Positions 29,470 through 38,396 of a stretch of 59,834 nucleotides of DNA are shown piece by piece. The notes under the pieces are model-generated. The model did no database searches. It was not told the origin of the DNA and worked only from the letters and a program-made list of their open reading frames with translations. Both the position numbers and the translations under genes were made by a program. The stretch's first letter is position 1; the number at the start of each line of letters is the position of its first letter. The DNA lies in contig JAPLJS010000104.1 in assembly GCA_026388545.1 (NCBI GenBank), forward strand, positions 1 to 59,834. Direction: 5' to 3'. Origin of the DNA: Deltaproteobacteria bacterium (GTDB lineage: Bacteria; Desulfobacterota; Syntrophia; Syntrophales; UBA2185).

Positions 29470-29624
29470 ATCAAATCTGCCAAGCTCACTATTAATATAA
29501 TAATATCATATATAAAGACTGCATGCAGTTAACAGATATTCAATTTTTTCGCAAGTAAAGAATTGACAATCGAGAACAATTACGATAAAGCTGATCCCCA
29601 TCTTACACACGTATTGGAAATAAT

Positions 29625-30668
29625 ATGCTCGATAAATTAACGTATAAGGATGCCGGTGTTGATATCGACCAGGGTAATCTTTTTGTTCAGAAAATTAAGC
29701 CACTTATAAAATCAACTTTTCGCAAAGAAGTCATGAGCCCTATCGGGGGTTTTGGCGGTCTGTTTCATCTTGATATGGGAAAGCTCAGCGATCCCGTATT
29801 GGTTTCATCAACAGACGGTGTTGGTACGAAATTGAAGATTGCCCAAATGATGGATAAACATGACACTGTCGGTATCGACCTTGTTGCAATGTCTGTCAAT
29901 GATGTCGTGGTCCAGGGAGCAGAACCTCTCTTTTTCCTTGACTACATAGCAACAGGGATACTCAACGTAGAAAGAAATGTAAAGATCATTGAAGGGATAG
30001 TAAAGGGATGCCAGGAGGCAGGTTGCGCTCTTATCGGTGGAGAAACTGCCGAAATGCCTGATTTTTATAAAGATGAGGAATATGATCTGGCGGGGTTCTG
30101 TGTCGGTTTAGTAGAAGCTGATAAAATAGTCGATGGTACCGAAATACACGTCGGTGACAGGATTATCGGTATTGCTTCAAACGGCATGCACAGCAATGGT
30201 TTTTCCCTTGCCAGAAAGGTTTTGTTTGAAAAAGGAAAAATGAATGCCCATGACAAAATAGATGATCTCGGGCATTCCATAGGGATGGAGCTTCTGCGAC
30301 CGACAAAAATTTACGTGAAATCCATCTTGAATCTGGTCAAGAATTTTAACATCAAAGGTATTATTCATATTACCGGTGGTGGATTCATCGATAACGTACC
30401 ACGCATTTTACCTGGTCAGTGTCGGGCGGTTATTTTAAAGAATAGCTGGGATATACCACATGTTTTTACCATTATAAAAAATATGGGAAATATCGACGAC
30501 TCAGAAATGTACAGGGTCTTTAATATGGGTATAGGCATGATGGTTATCGCACCGGAAAAAACGGCGGCAGAAGTAGTCGAACGCCTCGATAAATTTGGAG
30601 AAAAGGCATACGCAATCGGTTTTATAGAAAAAAGAGACAAAGAACAATCTTCAGTTTCATTTATTTAA
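29625..30668 (+). CDS. purM: Phosphoribosylformylglycinamidine cyclo-ligase
   Basis: AIR synthetase closes the imidazole ring using ATP in purine synthesis. The 347-residue length is normal. VSSTDGVGTKLKIAQ (nucleotide-binding Asp), GIDLVAMSVNDVVVQGAEPLFFLDY, GGETAEMPDFY and SNGMHSNGFSLAR are the family signatures, with HITGGGFIDNVPRILP later. The start MLDKLTYKDAGVDIDQGN matches homologues. The upstream gap contains a TTGACA at 29563 that could be its -35 box, with only a poor -10. purN follows 4 nt later. Confidence 0.96.
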   Translation: MLDKLTYKDAGVDIDQGNLFVQKIKPLIKSTFRKEVMSPIGGFGGLFHLDMGKLSDPVLVSSTDGVGTKLKIAQMMDKHDTVGIDLVAMSVNDVVVQGAEPLFFLDYIATGILNVERNVKIIEGIVKGCQEAGCALIGGETAEMPDFYKDEEYDLAGFCVGLVEADKIVDGTEIHVGDRIIGIASNGMHSNGFSLARKVLFEKGKMNAHDKIDDLGHSIGMELLRPTKIYVKSILNLVKNFNIKGIIHITGGGFIDNVPRILPGQCRAVILKNSWDIPHVFTIIKNMGNIDDSEMYRVFNMGIGMMVIAPEKTAAEVVERLDKFGEKAYAIGFIEKRDKEQSSVSFI

Positions 30669-30672
30669 AACT

Positions 30673-31338
30673 ATGAAGAAAAAAGTAAATTTGGGTGTTC
30701 TTGTCTCCGGGAGCGGCTCAAATCTCCAGTCTATCATAGACAGCATAGCAAGAGGTTTCCTGGATGCTGATATTAATGTTGTGATAAGCAACAACCCCGA
30801 TGCATATGCTCTTGTAAGAGCAAAAAAACATAATATTACATCAGTTATTATCAAACATACTGATTTCGAAACCAGGGAAAATTGTGATCAGAAAATAATC
30901 GATGTCCTTAAAGCATACTCTGTTGAACTGGTTGTAATGGCAGGGTTTATGAGAATTTTAAGCCCTCTTTTTCTGAATGCGTTTCCCATGAAAATTTTGA
31001 ATATACATCCCGCAATTCTTCCTGCTTTTCCCGGTATCAACGCTCAGAAAAGGGCTGCTGAATACGGTGTAAAGTTTTCCGGCTGTTCTGTTCATTTTGC
31101 CGACGAGGGTATAGACTCCGGCCCTGTTATTATTCAAGCCGTCGTTCCGGCTTATGACGATGACACCGAGGATACCCTTGCCGCAAGAATACTCAAAGAA
31201 GAACACAGAATTTATCCTCAGGCCATTCAATTTTACGCCGAAGGCAGAATTGAAATAATAGGAAGAAAAGTCAGAATAAAAGGCAGTAAGAGGATACCCG
31301 AAACACCACTTTATAATCCTCCCCTGACAGTTTTTTAA
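30673..31338 (+). CDS. purN: Phosphoribosylglycinamide formyltransferase
   Basis: Transfers the formyl group of 10-formyltetrahydrofolate to GAR. It has the N-terminal LGVLVSGSGSNLQSIID phosphate-binding loop. The catalytic Asn and His lie in LNIHPAILPAFPGINAQKRAAEYGVK. GCSVHFADEGIDSGPVIIQ carries the catalytic Asp. Its 221 residues are slightly longer than E. coli PurN, with a basic C-terminal tail. It is coupled to purM (4-nt gap). Confidence 0.96.
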   Translation: MKKKVNLGVLVSGSGSNLQSIIDSIARGFLDADINVVISNNPDAYALVRAKKHNITSVIIKHTDFETRENCDQKIIDVLKAYSVELVVMAGFMRILSPLFLNAFPMKILNIHPAILPAFPGINAQKRAAEYGVKFSGCSVHFADEGIDSGPVIIQAVVPAYDDDTEDTLAARILKEEHRIYPQAIQFYAEGRIEIIGRKVRIKGSKRIPETPLYNPPLTVF

Positions 31339-31430
31339 CACGCCTACAGTGATATGCCTTGGGAAATGAAATGCGGGCAATCTAAGAACTCAATGTTTAC
31401 TAATATCTCAATAAAGTGTCTGTTTAAAAC

Positions 31431-32897
31431 ATGTACGATACTATTGTCATCGGTAGTGATTTAAGCTCGCTCATCGCGGCTGCAATACTTTCTCACCAGG
31501 GAAAGAAAACGGTTCTTTTATCCGAAGGCGATAATCAATATGGCTTCTCGGAATCAGGTTATACCTTCACTATCGATCCCTCCCCATTGGTCGGCTTCGG
31601 CCCAACACAGATAATGTCCCGTCTATTAGCGGATCTTGCCATACCTATCGAGGAATTCGCCGGTCTCCATTTGTTGAATCCCGGTCTCCAAATTATCCTT
31701 CCCGATCACAGAATAGATTGTTTTTATGATCGAGAAGCACTCCTTAATGATATGGAAAGAGAGTTTGCCAATCAGGCTCAGGATATTCGCAAGGTATATG
31801 CATCGTTTTTGAAGATGAGTGATCTTGTGCATCAGTGGATCAGTGAAAAACCATATATTTATCCGAAAAACTATAAAGAACTTGTCGAGCTTTTGAAAAA
31901 GATTCCATCATTAATAAAGGAACGATTGTCATGTTCAAAAGCATTTCGTACAATTAAAAATGATCCTGCATTAGCGAGAGTATTTGAGACAGAAATCGCC
32001 CTCCTTTCAAACGCTTATAGAGACCCTATGAGACCCCTTTGTCCCTTGTCGGCCTATACCCTTTCCCTTCCCTTAAGGGGACTATATTATCATAAGGGCG
32101 GCAATGAATTACTCTTTCGATTACTCACATCAAGATTTGAGGATTCCGGAGGTCGTCTTATAAAAAATTGTTCTGTCATCAGAATTAACTTAAATAAAGA
32201 AGTTGATGTCGATATTGACACTACGGATACATTGTCAAATATCAGGGGAAGATATCTCATCGCAAGTACAAAATGGGAAAAATTTCGATTGCTTCTCCTT
32301 AATGACCGGAAATTACGGCGTCTGGAAAGAAGGCTTACGTTGGTTAAAGCGGCATACCATCCTTTCACTTTGCACATAGGCGTTCTTGAAAAAGGCATTC
32401 CCGAAAAAATGGCGAATTACGTTGCCATTATTGATGAGCAAAACAGACCCGTTATGGATAATAATCTCGTTTTTGTTGAGATCAGCGACTCCGGCGATGC
32501 TGAACGAGCCCCTTTCGGGAAACGGGCATTAAGCGCGACTGTTTTTGTAAAAGAATCTCCACTGGTATTGAACAATCAAGAACTCAAAGATATTTCAGAA
32601 ACTGTGCTCAGAAAGCTTGAGACATTCCTTCCTTTCCTTGCGGAAAATATCGATTTCCTTAATATCGACAAATCTATCGAATTATCAAGAAAGTATCAGG
32701 ATGTGGCAAATCAGAAGTATCGTTTGCGGTCCGAATCTTTTTTCGGTATGGTAAATATGCCCAATAAGACACCACTACGTAATGTCACTATGACTGGAGG
32801 GATGTTACTGGCAGGTCTTGGTTTTGAGGGAGAAATACTATCCGGCATGAATGCGGCTCATTCAATTTTGGAACAGGAGGGGAAAAAATATGGATAA
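31431..32897 (+). CDS. Phytoene desaturase-like FAD-dependent oxidoreductase
   Basis: A 488-residue protein with the overall layout of the phytoene desaturase/NAD(P)-binding flavoprotein group: an N-terminal dinucleotide fold, a long helical middle, and a C-terminal GMLLAGLGFEGEILSGMNAA that closes the FAD site. The N-terminal motif reads VIGSDLSSLIAA, so the classic GxGxxG is altered and FAD affinity may differ. SAYTLSLPLRGLYYHKGGNELLFRLL matches the segment that places the flavin in related enzymes. The substrate is unknown. It overlaps the phosphofructokinase start by 8 nt. Confidence 0.7.
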   Translation: MYDTIVIGSDLSSLIAAAILSHQGKKTVLLSEGDNQYGFSESGYTFTIDPSPLVGFGPTQIMSRLLADLAIPIEEFAGLHLLNPGLQIILPDHRIDCFYDREALLNDMEREFANQAQDIRKVYASFLKMSDLVHQWISEKPYIYPKNYKELVELLKKIPSLIKERLSCSKAFRTIKNDPALARVFETEIALLSNAYRDPMRPLCPLSAYTLSLPLRGLYYHKGGNELLFRLLTSRFEDSGGRLIKNCSVIRINLNKEVDVDIDTTDTLSNIRGRYLIASTKWEKFRLLLLNDRKLRRLERRLTLVKAAYHPFTLHIGVLEKGIPEKMANYVAIIDEQNRPVMDNNLVFVEISDSGDAERAPFGKRALSATVFVKESPLVLNNQELKDISETVLRKLETFLPFLAENIDFLNIDKSIELSRKYQDVANQKYRLRSESFFGMVNMPNKTPLRNVTMTGGMLLAGLGFEGEILSGMNAAHSILEQEGKKYG

Positions 32898-34188
32898 TGA
32901 TTTTACCATTCATGATCTGGGGGAGAAAACCATTCCATCACCGGTAAACGTCAGTTATTATACGTGCGATAGCAAGCGGATCCTTTTTAATATTTACCTT
33001 GAGCACTATAAAGATTTAACTGCGCCGGACGGTACTCCTCTCTCAATTGAGGTGGCTGGTCCACGGGAAAAGATTTTTTTTGACCCTGCCCAGACCAAGG
33101 CAGCAATTGTTACCTGCGGAGGCCTCTGCCCCGGCATCAATGACGTCATCAGGGCAATTGTAATGGAGCTCTTTTACCGGTACGGAGTGAAAAACGTAGT
33201 GGGAATTAAATATGGATTCCAGGGTTTAATACCAAAATACGGTCACCAGGCAATGGTACTGACGCCTGATTTTGTTAAAGATATCCATACATTTGGAGGA
33301 AGTATTCTTTCTTCATCACGCGGTATGCAGGAGCCTGCCGAAATTGTAAATACATTAAAACGCATGAATGTGGATATACTTTTCTGCATAGGTGGAGACG
33401 GCACCATGAGAGGCGCCGGATTCATTGGAGAAGAGATAGCGAAGAGACAACTCAGTATAAGCGTGATCGGTATACCGAAGACCATCGACAACGACCTCAA
33501 CCTTATTCAAAAAACATTCGGATTTGATACGGCCATCTCAGAAGCAGTAAAGGCTCTCCAGTGTGCACACGCGGAAGCGCAAGGCGCCCCCATGGGCATT
33601 GGTCTTGTTAAGATCATGGGGCGCCAATCCGGCCACATTGCCGCGGGCGCCGCTCTGGCGCAGGGAGATGTCAATTTCGTGTTGATTCCGGAAGTGCCCT
33701 TCGATCTGGAAGGAGAAAACGGTTTCTTCAGGGTCCTGGAGAACCGCCTTAAAAATAGTGGACATTGTGTCATCCTCGCTGCGGAAGGTGCGGGCCAGGA
33801 TCATATTCTTAAAGGTAATGAAGCCATTGAAAAGGACGCATCGGGCAATGTTAAGCTTTTGGATATTGGCACATTTTTAAAGACACACACAGAAGAGTAT
33901 TTCAAGAAAATCGGCTTGGAGATTAACCTTAAATATATAGACCCGAGTTATACAATTCGAAGTGTCCCTGCCAATGCCAGTGATGCTATCTACTGCGGAG
34001 CCCTCGGTCAATATGCAGTTCATGCGGGTATGGCAGGGAAAACAAGGATGCTGGTCGGGCTGATAAAAGACGAATACGTTCACATCCCTTTCCGGATGGT
34101 CGCGTCAGGCTCTAAGGTCAATCCTGAGGGCAATATATGGATGCGCGTTCTCGAAACAACCGGACAGCCGCCTTCCATGAAAAATTAG
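32890..34188 (+). CDS. pfkA: ATP-dependent 6-phosphofructokinase
   Basis: 432 residues from ATG 32890, which sits behind AGGAGG (32875-32880) and inside the end of the previous gene. The N-terminal 70 residues are an extension as in the long TP-type/plant-like PFK subfamily. GGLCPGINDVIR binds nucleotide. GGDGT (about 168-172) has Gly where PPi enzymes carry Asp, indicating ATP use. PKTIDND (about 196-202) has the Lys seen in the PPi and long-type lineage; TIDND contains the catalytic Asp. MGRQSGHIAAGAALA binds fructose 6-phosphate. The donor preference is inferred from these two positions. Confidence 0.9.
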   Translation: MDNDFTIHDLGEKTIPSPVNVSYYTCDSKRILFNIYLEHYKDLTAPDGTPLSIEVAGPREKIFFDPAQTKAAIVTCGGLCPGINDVIRAIVMELFYRYGVKNVVGIKYGFQGLIPKYGHQAMVLTPDFVKDIHTFGGSILSSSRGMQEPAEIVNTLKRMNVDILFCIGGDGTMRGAGFIGEEIAKRQLSISVIGIPKTIDNDLNLIQKTFGFDTAISEAVKALQCAHAEAQGAPMGIGLVKIMGRQSGHIAAGAALAQGDVNFVLIPEVPFDLEGENGFFRVLENRLKNSGHCVILAAEGAGQDHILKGNEAIEKDASGNVKLLDIGTFLKTHTEEYFKKIGLEINLKYIDPSYTIRSVPANASDAIYCGALGQYAVHAGMAGKTRMLVGLIKDEYVHIPFRMVASGSKVNPEGNIWMRVLETTGQPPSMKN

Positions 34189-34210
34189 GGACAATAAAGA
34201 CGGCATTTTC

Positions 34211-34272
34211 GTAAAAAGTCGGGTTCCATTTACCCTCTCCCATCAAGGGAGAGGGTAAGGGTGAGGGTGACT
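34211..34272. repeat. Partial copy of the GTAAAAAGTC repeat family
   Basis: Begins with the same decamer GTAAAAAGTC (34211-34220) as the element at 23103. The palindrome CCCTCTCCCATCAAGGGAG with its completing AGGG and GGGTGAGGGTGA follow. The matching right terminus is not seen, so it looks truncated. It directly follows the phosphofructokinase gene. Confidence 0.65.
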
Positions 34273-34447
34273 TACATGCCTTCGTGGTGTCAGCACAGGG
34301 CATGAAGGTAATAAAAACCTGATATTCATAGGTGACTTACAAATAAACGGCAGGACTTTGCTGTCGAGTCGCATACGTTTCTACAACGAGATATTCCAGA
34401 CTTTGAGTGGCAATCAAAGATATATTCTCTGGCCACCCATTTTGCCG

Positions 34448-34475
34448 TTGACAAATTATTGTTTTCTACTATAAT
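34448..34475 (+). promoter_or_regulatory. Consensus sigma-70 promoter upstream of the dehydrogenase cluster
   Basis: TTGACA at 34448-34453 and TATAAT at 34470-34475 are both exact consensus, with a 16-nt spacer. Transcription would start near 34482 and run into the DUF6506 gene and the E1-E2-E3 cluster. No operator was recognised. Confidence 0.72.
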
Positions 34476-34796
34476 TAACAGACAATTGCTTGTTCTTACC
34501 CTGTTTCTCTCATCTATTCAAACGGTACGTTACTCCTCCTAATACTCACTTACTTCTTGATTATCAAACTGTCGTTACAATTGCAGTAAAATGTCCTCTT
34601 ATTCTTTGATGAACACAAATCAATAATCGAAAGGGGGATCGAAAGACGACATCAACAATAAGTAGAACTTTCATAATCTCCCACAAACAGAACTCAGCCT
34701 GGCGGAACTGGTGAAGGAGCAATACGGCCTTTATATAGGCAGGTATCGGTGAAATTCGTGTCGTTTGCGGCAAAAACTCGACAAGGAGGTTTTGAG

Positions 34797-35105
34797 ATGG
34801 CATTGAAAGCAGCATTCATTTTCTTGGCGCCGGACGTTGACCCGGCGAAACATCGCTCTACAGTAATGACGCCTGCAGTGGAATTGACGGCCGTCGCGGC
34901 CCGTGATTATGCCGAGGCGGAGAAGGTAGCCCAATCATTGGTGGCCGAAGGCGTGCAGGCGATCGAGTTGTGCGGTGGGTTCGGCAACGTAGGAACGGCT
35001 CGGATCGTCAAGGCGGTCGCCGGCAAGGCGGCAGTTGGGGCCGTTCGCTTCGATGGACACCCCGGGCTGGGGGGCAAAAGCGGCGATGAGCTGTTTGAAG
35101 GATAA
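34797..35105 (+). CDS. DUF6506 family protein
   Basis: A 102-residue protein starting at ATG 34797 behind AAGGAGGT (34783-34790). The segments AAFIFLAPDVDPAKHRS, AIELCGGFGNVGTARI and AVRFDGHPGLGGKSGDELF match what I recall as DUF6506. No transmembrane or signal segment and no known activity. It is the first GC-rich gene after the promoter and precedes the E1 alpha gene by 85 nt. That spacer is AT-rich and contains a CCACCC/GGGTGG hairpin near 35130-35147. A role linked to the dehydrogenase is inferred from position only. Confidence 0.7.
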   Translation: MALKAAFIFLAPDVDPAKHRSTVMTPAVELTAVAARDYAEAEKVAQSLVAEGVQAIELCGGFGNVGTARIVKAVAGKAAVGAVRFDGHPGLGGKSGDELFEG

Positions 35106-35190
35106 ATAGTGTGGACTTGATTACTTATACCACCCCTGTCTGGGTGGAAAAAGCAGAAATAAACTTTTATAAGAAAAAAGGAGGCAAACT

Positions 35191-36159
35191 ATGGCTGAAA
35201 TCACCAAGGACAAGCTGCTCTGGATCTATGAACGTATGCGGTTCATTCGCGAGTTCGAAAACCGGGCAGCCGAGTTGTTTGCGCAGGGTAAGGTGCCGGG
35301 TTTTGTGCACCTGTACGCCGGCGAAGAGGCCATCGCCGTCGGGGTATGCGCCCTTCTGAGCGACCGCGATTATATCACTTCGACGCACCGCGGCCACGGC
35401 CACTGCATCGCCAAGGGCGTGGACATCAAGGCGATGATGTGCGAGCTGTACGGAAAAAAGAACGGCTCATGCAAAGGTAAGGGCGGCTCGATGCACATCG
35501 CCGATGTAGACAAAGGCATGTTGGGCGCGAACGGAATCGTCGGCGCAGGCGGTCCGTTGGCCTGTGGTGCGGGCTTGACTGCCAAGGTCAAAGGAACGGA
35601 TCAGGTGACCGTCTGCTTCTTTGGCGACGGCGCTGCCGCGCAGGGCACGATGCACGAGTCCATGAACCTGGCGTCCATCTGGAAACTGCCGGTGATCTTT
35701 GTCTGCGAAAACAACGGCTATGCCCAGACGACGCCATCGTGCTACCACTGCGCCGCCGCGGACATTGCCGACCGGGCGACGGCTTACAACATGCCGGGCT
35801 TTAGTGTGGACGGCACCGACCTGTTCGCCGTCTATGAAGCCGCCGGTGAAGCTATCGCGCGGGCGCGGCGAGGCGAGGGGCCAACGCTTATCGAGTGCAA
35901 AGCTTTCCGCTACTATGGTCACTTCGAGGGCGATAACCTGAGCTATTTCACGGAAGAGGAAAGGGCCGGGCAAAAGACGCGCGACCCGATTGACAAGTTC
36001 ACCAAGCGCGTGACCGAGCGCAAACTGTTGTCGGAAGCCGAACTGGCCAAAATTGACGCCCGCGCCAAGGAGGTCCTTGACGAGGCCATCCAATTAGCCG
36101 AGCAATCGCCTTATCCAGCCCTGGAAGAGGTCCTGACCGACGTTTATGTAAGCTACTAG
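35191..36159 (+). CDS. acoA: TPP-dependent acetoin/2-oxoacid dehydrogenase E1 alpha subunit
   Basis: E1 alpha decarboxylates a 2-oxoacid, or cleaves acetoin, on TPP and passes the acyl group to lipoyl-E2. 322 residues. The TPP motif GDGAAAQGTMHE through FVCENNGYAQTT is complete. RGHGHCIAKG and GKNGSCKGKGGSMHIAD-like residues (here KKNGSCKGKGGSMHIAD) are typical of the AcoA/PdhA family. GAGGPLACGAGLTAK precedes the TPP site. GGAGG lies upstream of ATG 35191. It is followed 11 nt later by E1 beta. The presence of acoX favours acetoin or a related small ketone as substrate, but pyruvate cannot be excluded. Confidence 0.88.
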   Translation: MAEITKDKLLWIYERMRFIREFENRAAELFAQGKVPGFVHLYAGEEAIAVGVCALLSDRDYITSTHRGHGHCIAKGVDIKAMMCELYGKKNGSCKGKGGSMHIADVDKGMLGANGIVGAGGPLACGAGLTAKVKGTDQVTVCFFGDGAAAQGTMHESMNLASIWKLPVIFVCENNGYAQTTPSCYHCAAADIADRATAYNMPGFSVDGTDLFAVYEAAGEAIARARRGEGPTLIECKAFRYYGHFEGDNLSYFTEEERAGQKTRDPIDKFTKRVTERKLLSEAELAKIDARAKEVLDEAIQLAEQSPYPALEEVLTDVYVSY

Positions 36160-36170
36160 GAGGTGTTGTC

Positions 36171-37190
36171 ATGACTACCCGAATTATTTCTTACCGTGAA
36201 GCAATCAATGAGGCCATCCGGCTAGAGATGCGACGTGACTCCGCTGTGATTCTGATGGGCGAGGACGTGGCGGGCGGCGCGGCTACGCATCTGGAGGAAA
36301 AGGGCGAGGAAGCGTGGGGCGGTGACCTGGGCGTCACCAAGGGCCTCGTCCAAGAGTTTGGCCGGTCGCGCGTGAGAGACACACCCATCAGCGAATCGTC
36401 GTTCATCGGCGCGGCCGTCGGCGCGGCTTCCACCGGTCTGCGCCCCATCGCCGAGTTGATGTTTGTAGACTTTTTAGGCGTGTGCCTGGATCAGATTTTC
36501 AACCAGGGCGGCAAGATGCGCTACATGTTCGGCGGCAAGGCCAAGGTGCCGATGGTGATCCGCACGCTGTACGGCGCCGGCTTTCGCGCAGCCGCCCAGC
36601 ACTCGGCTGTGCTGTATTCGATCTTTACACACATGCCAGGCCTCAAGGTCGTCGCGCCTTCCACACCATACAATGCCAAGGGCCTGCTCATGGCGGCCAT
36701 CCGCGACGACGACCCGGTGATTTACATGGAGCATCTCGTACTCCTCGACTCGTCGGGACCGGTGCCTGAGGGCGAATATATCGTCCCGCTCGGCAAGGCC
36801 GAGATCGCCCGCACCGGCAAGGACGTGACCGTGGTCGCCATCGGTCGCATGAGGCTGTTTGCCCTGCAAGCGGCAGAAGCTCTGGCCAAGGACGGTATTG
36901 ACGTCGAAGTTGTTGACCCGCAAAGTCTCTCACCGCTGGACGAAAGCACCATTCTCGAATCGGTCAAAAAGACTCACCGTCTGGTGGTCGTGGACGAGAG
37001 CAATCCGCGCTGCAGTGTCGCCAATGACATTGTCACGCTGGCCGCTCAGCAGGCATTTGCCTACCTGGACTCGGCGCCGCGAACGGTCACGGCACCGCAC
37101 ACGCCGGTACCATTTAGCCCTCCGCTGGAGGATGCCTATATTCCCAGCCCGGCCAAAATCGTTGCCGCAGTCAAGGAGGCTGTCGCATAA
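36171..37190 (+). CDS. acoB: TPP-dependent acetoin/2-oxoacid dehydrogenase E1 beta subunit
   Basis: 339-residue transketolase-like partner of E1 alpha. YREAINEAIRLEMRRDSAVILMGEDVAGG is the canonical N-terminus; the Glu of MGEDV activates TPP. DTPISESSFIGAAVGAASTGLRPIAELMF and the C-terminal transketolase domain (VVDPQSLSPLDESTI, VVVDESNPRCSVANDIV) follow. It is strongly GC-rich. A 195-nt spacer with an inverted repeat separates it from acoX. Confidence 0.9.
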   Translation: MTTRIISYREAINEAIRLEMRRDSAVILMGEDVAGGAATHLEEKGEEAWGGDLGVTKGLVQEFGRSRVRDTPISESSFIGAAVGAASTGLRPIAELMFVDFLGVCLDQIFNQGGKMRYMFGGKAKVPMVIRTLYGAGFRAAAQHSAVLYSIFTHMPGLKVVAPSTPYNAKGLLMAAIRDDDPVIYMEHLVLLDSSGPVPEGEYIVPLGKAEIARTGKDVTVVAIGRMRLFALQAAEALAKDGIDVEVVDPQSLSPLDESTILESVKKTHRLVVVDESNPRCSVANDIVTLAAQQAFAYLDSAPRTVTAPHTPVPFSPPLEDAYIPSPAKIVAAVKEAVA

Positions 37191-37205
37191 CTATGGTTGT
37201 CACTC

Positions 37206-37261
37206 AGCTATCAGTTTTTGGCCAAATACACATAACGTGCTCAGGCTGACGGCTGATAGCT
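37206..37261. repeat. Inverted repeat between acoB and acoX
   Basis: AGCTATCAG (37206-37214) and CTGATAGCT (37253-37261) are perfect 9-bp arms about 38 nt apart, in a spacer less GC-rich than its flanking genes. It could be a hairpin attenuating transcription into acoX, or a small intergenic repeat. I see no second copy in the window. Confidence 0.45.
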
Positions 37262-37385
37262 AAGTGCTTTTAAGGGCAATACCGCCCAAGTATCTTATGC
37301 TTTCATAAAACTGTCTGGTGACATTCGAAAGCTCCGGATGTAATCTACGGAGCGGAGCATTGTAAAGAACAAAGAAAGACACTCC

Positions 37386-38393
37386 ATGTCGCATGTAGGG
37401 ATCATCGCCAACCCGGCTTCCGGTAAGGACATCCGCCGCCTGGTCGCCCATGCGTCGGTGTTCAATAACAACGAAAAGGTCAACATCCTGCAACGGGTGC
37501 TGCTGGCCCTGGACGCCATCGGCATTGATCGGGTGAGCATCATGCCCGATTACTATGGCATCGGAGAAAGGGCGTTGGATATGTTGAGACTGTCCTCGCT
37601 GCGCGCCGACATTCTGGATATGCCGATGATATCAACCGACGAGGATTCGACTACGGCGGCAAGGCGGCTGAGCGAGATGAATGTCGGCAGCATCGTGGTC
37701 TTGGGCGGCGATGGCACTAACCGCGTCGTAGGGAAAGGTAGCGGCTGCGTCCCCATCGTCACGATCTCTACCGGCACCAACAACGTCTTTCCTGTGATGG
37801 TCGAAGGCACCATCGCGGGGATGGCCGCCGGTTTGGTCGCGCTGGGCGCGGTGGATGCGGAGGCAGTGACTTATCAAGCCAAGCGGCTGGAAGTGTATAT
37901 TGACGGCGAGCTGGTGGACATTGCGCTGGTGGACGTACTGTCCAGTTGTGATCTGTGGATTGCCACGCGGGCCATCTGGGACCACAGCCACATCCAGGAA
38001 ATTGTCCTGGCGCGCGCCGAGCCGGGCAGCATCGGCCTGTCGTCGGTCGGCAGTTGCTTTCAGGCGCTGAGCGCCCGCGATGGGTATGGGATGTACCTGG
38101 CGCTCGGTCCAGGCGGCACACAGGTGCTCGCCCCGATAGGGCCGGGCTTGGTCACGCGAGTCCCCGTTCGGGAACACCACCTGGTGCCTGTTGGAAGCAC
38201 GGTGACGCTGAGTTCCAATCCCTGCACCATTGCCCTCGATGGCGAGCGCTCTATAGAGGTGTACGGCACGCGGACGATCACCGTCCGACTGACGAATAAT
38301 GGCCCCCGCGTCGTGGATATTGCCCGTTGCATGGAAGAAGCCACCCGCTGCGGAGTTTTTCAACGGCTTGGCAACTCGAAAGAGAGGGACTGA
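37386..38393 (+). CDS. acoX: AcoX-like ATP-NAD kinase family protein
   Basis: A 335-residue protein with the diacylglycerol/NAD kinase-like N-terminal fold. GIIANPASGKDIRRLV and SIVVLGGDGTNRVV (GGDG) form the nucleotide site, and ISTGTNNVFP matches the second kinase motif. AcoX proteins are encoded with acetoin dehydrogenases and are needed for acetoin catabolism in some bacteria, but their reaction is unclear. It lies 3 nt before the E2 gene. Confidence 0.85.
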   Translation: MSHVGIIANPASGKDIRRLVAHASVFNNNEKVNILQRVLLALDAIGIDRVSIMPDYYGIGERALDMLRLSSLRADILDMPMISTDEDSTTAARRLSEMNVGSIVVLGGDGTNRVVGKGSGCVPIVTISTGTNNVFPVMVEGTIAGMAAGLVALGAVDAEAVTYQAKRLEVYIDGELVDIALVDVLSSCDLWIATRAIWDHSHIQEIVLARAEPGSIGLSSVGSCFQALSARDGYGMYLALGPGGTQVLAPIGPGLVTRVPVREHHLVPVGSTVTLSSNPCTIALDGERSIEVYGTRTITVRLTNNGPRVVDIARCMEEATRCGVFQRLGNSKERD

Positions 38394-38396
38394 TCT

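Larger units (their letters stand above)
34189..34796 (+). other. 608-bp intergenic region and long leader before the GC-rich cluster
   Basis: No gene is seen. From left to right it holds a partial repeat (34211-34272), a small inverted repeat with CATGCC/GGCATG arms near 34275-34305, a near-ideal promoter at 34448-34475 and about 315 nt of AT-rich leader before the DUF6506 start. I looked for a THI-box/TPP riboswitch or other known aptamer in the leader and recognised none. The composition is that of the core genome; the sharp shift to GC-rich sequence comes only inside the first gene. Confidence 0.6.

Noticed and set aside
34482-34796. A TPP riboswitch in the leader of the TPP-dependent enzyme cluster
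   Set aside because: I looked for the conserved CUGAGA and ACC elements and did not find them in a plausible arrangement.
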